Below are positions 61,388 through 64,000 of a DNA stretch of 64,000 bases, piece by piece. The position numbers and the translations under genes are program-made. Below the pieces are notes generated by a model that was given only the letters and a program-made list of their open reading frames with translations, made no database searches and was not told the DNA's origin. Within the stretch, counting starts at the first letter, position 1, and each line of letters begins with the position of its first letter. The DNA comes from Diphasiastrum complanatum (taxonomy: Eukaryota; Streptophyta; Lycopodiopsida; Lycopodiales; Lycopodiaceae), in assembly GCA_029204225.1 (NCBI GenBank), contig CM055110.1, positions 18,719,501-18,783,500 on the forward strand, read 5' to 3'.

Positions 61388-61425
61388 AAAAAAAAAAAAC
61401 AGTGACGTGTCCTATGGAAGAGGCG

Positions 61426-61716
61426 AACATGGAGAATGAAGTCGAAAGTGGATGGGGTGATAAATGGAAATCACGCAATAAGAATGAAGTATCAAGCAAA
61501 ACTGTAGACAACATAGTCCTACCTCAGCAAAAGTTTGACAGGCTTCCTAAACTCAAGAGGGATTTCTATGTTGAACATCCAACTGTCACGACTACGGATG
61601 TGGGCGACCTAAAAGCAGCCCCGAAGAAGATAATTAATGGCGCCTTCCTGCAACTTGAAAAATCAGCAAACAACCAACTGAATTTTGGGCGCCCAAAATC
61701 CTATTATCTCCTTTGA
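61426..61716 (+). pseudogene. Possible captured DEAD-box helicase fragment
   Basis: About 95 codons, open to 61716. RLPKLKRDFYVEHPTVTTT resembles the short N-terminal motif of DDX5/DBP2-type RNA helicases, in which a Phe-Tyr-Val-Glu-His-Pro run precedes the Q motif. None of the helicase core follows. The piece lies between the hairpin and the primer-binding site of an LTR element, so it may be a gene fragment picked up by a transposon, or chance. Confidence 0.3.
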
Positions 61717-61865
61717 TGTGTGGCGCCCTCCTACAAAACGGAAAAGAGTCAAAATTGAACGAATCTTCACTCCAAAAAATCAGCAAAGGTGCTGAATTTT
61801 GTGATCCCTAAGTGAACACGATCTCTTTTGGTAGGGTACCCTAAATCAAGCATAGAAGATCCATG

Positions 61866-61877
61866 GCTCTGTTACCA
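61866..61877 (-). other. Primer-binding site variant
   Basis: Reads TGGTAACAGAGC on the minus strand, one base from the usual initiator tRNA-Met site, and abuts the LTR at 61878. Confidence 0.7.
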
Positions 61878-62298
61878 TGTAGGAAATCAAAATGTCAAGA
61901 TCCTTCTAACATTCAATCTCCATATACAAGAAGAAGAGGGAGAGGGTTAGGCGCCCTCAAGGAGAGATGAAAGTAGTAGCAATGCTAGAAAGGGAATGAG
62001 TTACAAATGAATAATGAGTACATATAAATAGGCCTTCCAAGGGCCTAGACTCTTCCAAACCCTAAGTTCATCCACTACTAACTATAGGGCTTTCCCAAGA
62101 AGTCAAGATAGGGCCCCTTAACATAATTAGACTTTACTTGGATCCACAAGTTATTATTAGACCAAAATTGGGTCCAACTTAGCTAAAACTAACTTAACAT
62201 GATCTAAATAATAAACCTAACCCATGGTTACACAAATCTCGACCTTTTGGATCAAAGTAACCTATGGGAAACAACATTACCATTTATTATTTCTAACA
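61878..62298 (-). repeat. 5' LTR, 421 bp, of a truncated retrotransposon
   Basis: Starts TGTAGGAAAT and ends so that its reverse complement starts TGTTAGAAAT, a near-perfect inverted terminal repeat with TG...CA. The primer-binding site lies on its left and LINE ORF2 sequence on its right, so it inserted into that LINE. The coding part and second LTR were not found. Superfamily unknown. Confidence 0.75.
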
Positions 62299-63370
62299 AT
62301 TTTGATCTTCGAGATGTTAACCCTCAAGCCCCATCTGGTACAGAAAGTATGGAGATTGTCTAGCTGCCTCTGACGCCCTCTCTGGTCGGTGAGACCAATA
62401 CCACATCATCTGTATATAGTAGAATGGCAATCAAAATATCACCAAGTCTATATAGCCAGCACCGCCACACTGATCAATAACCCTCTCTAACTCATCAATA
62501 TAAAGTCCGAAGAGAGTAGGTGAAAGGGAGCAACCCAGTTTCACCCCTATGGTACTCAAAAAACCCCAAATCACCTCTGAATCATCCCAAAACCCTCTCA
62601 TATAGTGCCATAATAGCAAGTACCATATCCGTGGAGAATCCCAAGTCGCGAAGCTGCTGGATGAGCAAGGAGCGTGAAATGGAATCAAAGGCTTTCCGAA
62701 AATCTACAAAGCAACAAAAGAGTCTCTCGCGTCTGTGTCTGGCCTCCTCAATGATAGCTCTAAGAGTGAGAATGTGATCAGTGGCAAAATGATGAGCCCT
62801 AAAACCAACCTAACCCATAGCAAATAATCTCCTGGACTCTACCTCTGAATTCACAACTGACTGAAGAATCGTGCCATATAGCTTCGCCATCACATGACCA
62901 ATCATAATAGTACGGTATTTTTAAGATTTCATGGGATCAATTTTATGGATGGGATGGATGATATTGGTACACCAGGAGGGAGGGAAACCAGAAACAACAA
63001 CATGGTTAAGTAATGTGGCCAATATGGGGGAAAGGGTATCGGCAGCATGGAGTAGGTATTTGGACTCAAGATCTTCAATATCACGTGTACGGCGAGATTT
63101 CAACTTCTTAATGGTTGTTAGTACCATTTCAGAGGTGAAAAAGGAGAACTTAGAGGGGCGAGTAGAAACCGAAATGGGAGTGTTAGTGGGTATGGTATAA
63201 AGGGTGGTGGCATACTTGGTCCAAGACTCTAGATCGAATAAGATGGGGGAGGGGGCACGTGAGATGAAATCCTGCCAAAAGGCACATGAAAAAGAGCTGA
63301 ACAGAAGGTTGACAAGCCTTCGCCCTTCATAAATGTCATAGGCACATTTTTGCGGCAAAGCATGCTATGG
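62299..63370 (-). pseudogene. LINE ORF2 fragment
   Basis: Minus strand. [42 protein letters not shown] (RT start), [13 protein letters not shown]-like, [20 protein letters not shown], then the catalytic region near 62400 and GLRVNISKIKI at the left edge. Frame breaks near 62921 and 62690. Left end cut by the LTR at 62298, right end joined to the BED fragment at about 63370. Confidence 0.85.
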
Positions 63371-63379
63371 TATCAACAG

Positions 63380-63644
63380 CGAATGGTACGAATCCCATGT
63401 GGAAATATGTTACCATTGCCGCAAACTATGCACATCAAGCACAAAGAGATGGACGTGCAGATATTGCCATAATACTTACACAAGTGGGCATACACACGTC
63501 AAGGCGCATTTACTATGTATGAGGGGGTTTGACATTGCCGCTTGCACGCACGATCCTAACATGATATTCACTCCTGCCACAACAGACGAGGCTGGCCGAT
63601 CGAGACATAGAGATAAACATGAAATTCTGAGACTTGACTATTGA
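63380..63644 (+). pseudogene. hAT BED finger fragment
   Basis: NPMWKYVTIAANYAHQAQ in one frame, then KRWTCRYCHNTYTSGHTHVK in the next, followed by AHLLCMRGFDIAAC. This is a well-preserved BED finger (CxxC then HxH-like) with two single-base frame shifts before it. It is most similar to the finger at 15148. No DUF659 follows before the window ends. Confidence 0.7.
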
Positions 63645-64000
63645 ACTATGATTGAATTTTCAATGTTGATGCACAATCCATTTTTTTGAAATTTGATTTT
63701 TATCATCTAATTTGAATATCTACTAGACTACAGGTAAGTTGTAACTATCTAGAATCTGCATTCTATGATCTCTTATCTAATCTAATGAATAATGATTAAA
63801 ATTTAATCTAGATTCTATGATCTATCTATCAAATTCTATCAAAATAATTTATCTAGATTTCTAAGTATTTGAGACCTCTGGCCAAAACATAAGACTTAAG
63901 TTTTGACTAATCAGTCACCAGTGATCACAATCCCAACATTAAGTTTTGACTAATCAGTCACCAGTGATCACAATCCCACCATCATACATCATACATATTA
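63645..64000. repeat. AT-rich end of window with a 43-bp tandem duplication
   Basis: Copies at about 63896-63938 and 63939-63978 are nearly identical (core TTTTGACTAATCAGTCACCA). Upstream, ATCTAGATT/ATCTATGATCT words recur between 63745 and 63860. Confidence 0.8.

Noticed and set aside
58646-64000. First exon of the importin gene
   Set aside because: I looked for a minus-strand exon ending in phase 0 with the usual Trp-Gln end and found none I could defend.

Overview
This is a stretch of nuclear genome from a land plant with a large, repeat-rich genome. The evidence is one spliced host gene with very long introns, filled with Ty3/gypsy, Ty1/copia, L1-like LINE and hAT-type transposon remains. 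The species cannot be named from the sequence. A fern, gymnosperm or other large-genome plant would fit the intron sizes.

The only clear host gene lies on the minus strand. It is a transportin-3/MOS14-like importin-beta, the receptor that carries SR splicing factors into the nucleus. I can place 16 consecutive coding exons between 58645 and 5127. They give 1,525 coding bases, about 508 residues, roughly the first half of the protein without its extreme N-terminus. All 15 junctions keep the reading frame. The introns include four of about 7.7, 11.5, 13.5 and 12.8 kb. The first exon(s) and the C-terminal half were not found.

Layout: 1-4.5 kb holds a gypsy pol 3' end, a 74-bp minisatellite, a BED-finger hAT fragment and small hAT-like elements. 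5.1-8.3 kb holds exons 16-14. Intron 13 (8.3-21.1 kb) contains gypsy and copia remnants, a LTR with its polypurine tract, a LINE split by a BED/DUF659 hAT element, and two ORF1-only LINE copies. 21.1-23.2 kb holds exons 13-9. Intron 8 (23.2-36.7 kb) contains a decayed gypsy pol, a copia copy split by a hAT-like MITE, a TG microsatellite and a second hAT-like MITE. 36.7-39.4 kb holds exons 8-3. Intron 2 (39.4-50.8 kb) contains a LINE ORF2 with its 3' end, a copia RT fragment, a LINE ORF1 and a long gypsy gag-pol. Exon 2 is at 50.9 kb. Intron 1 contains a three-level nest: LINE remnant, then a hAT-like element with 8-bp target duplication, then a short chromovirus with 5-bp target duplication. 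Exon 1 is at 58.6 kb. 60-64 kb holds two more BED fragments, a long hairpin, an LTR with primer-binding site and another LINE ORF2.

The most unusual signal is a set of hAT-like element ends that share a terminus close to CNNAGWTGCA or CTWAG. Each is followed by a cluster of short self-complementary words, and the word differs from element to element (GGATCGCGATCC, CGAATCGTGATTCG, AAACGCGTTT, GGACGCG, GGAACGTTCC, GGTACCGCGGTACC). Three complete elements have 8-bp target duplications (two perfect, one 7/8) and a fourth, with a perfect duplication, carries the nested chromovirus. Four BED zinc-finger N-termini of hAT type lie in the same window. I infer, but cannot prove, that the words are subterminal transposase binding sites that have diverged together with the BED fingers.
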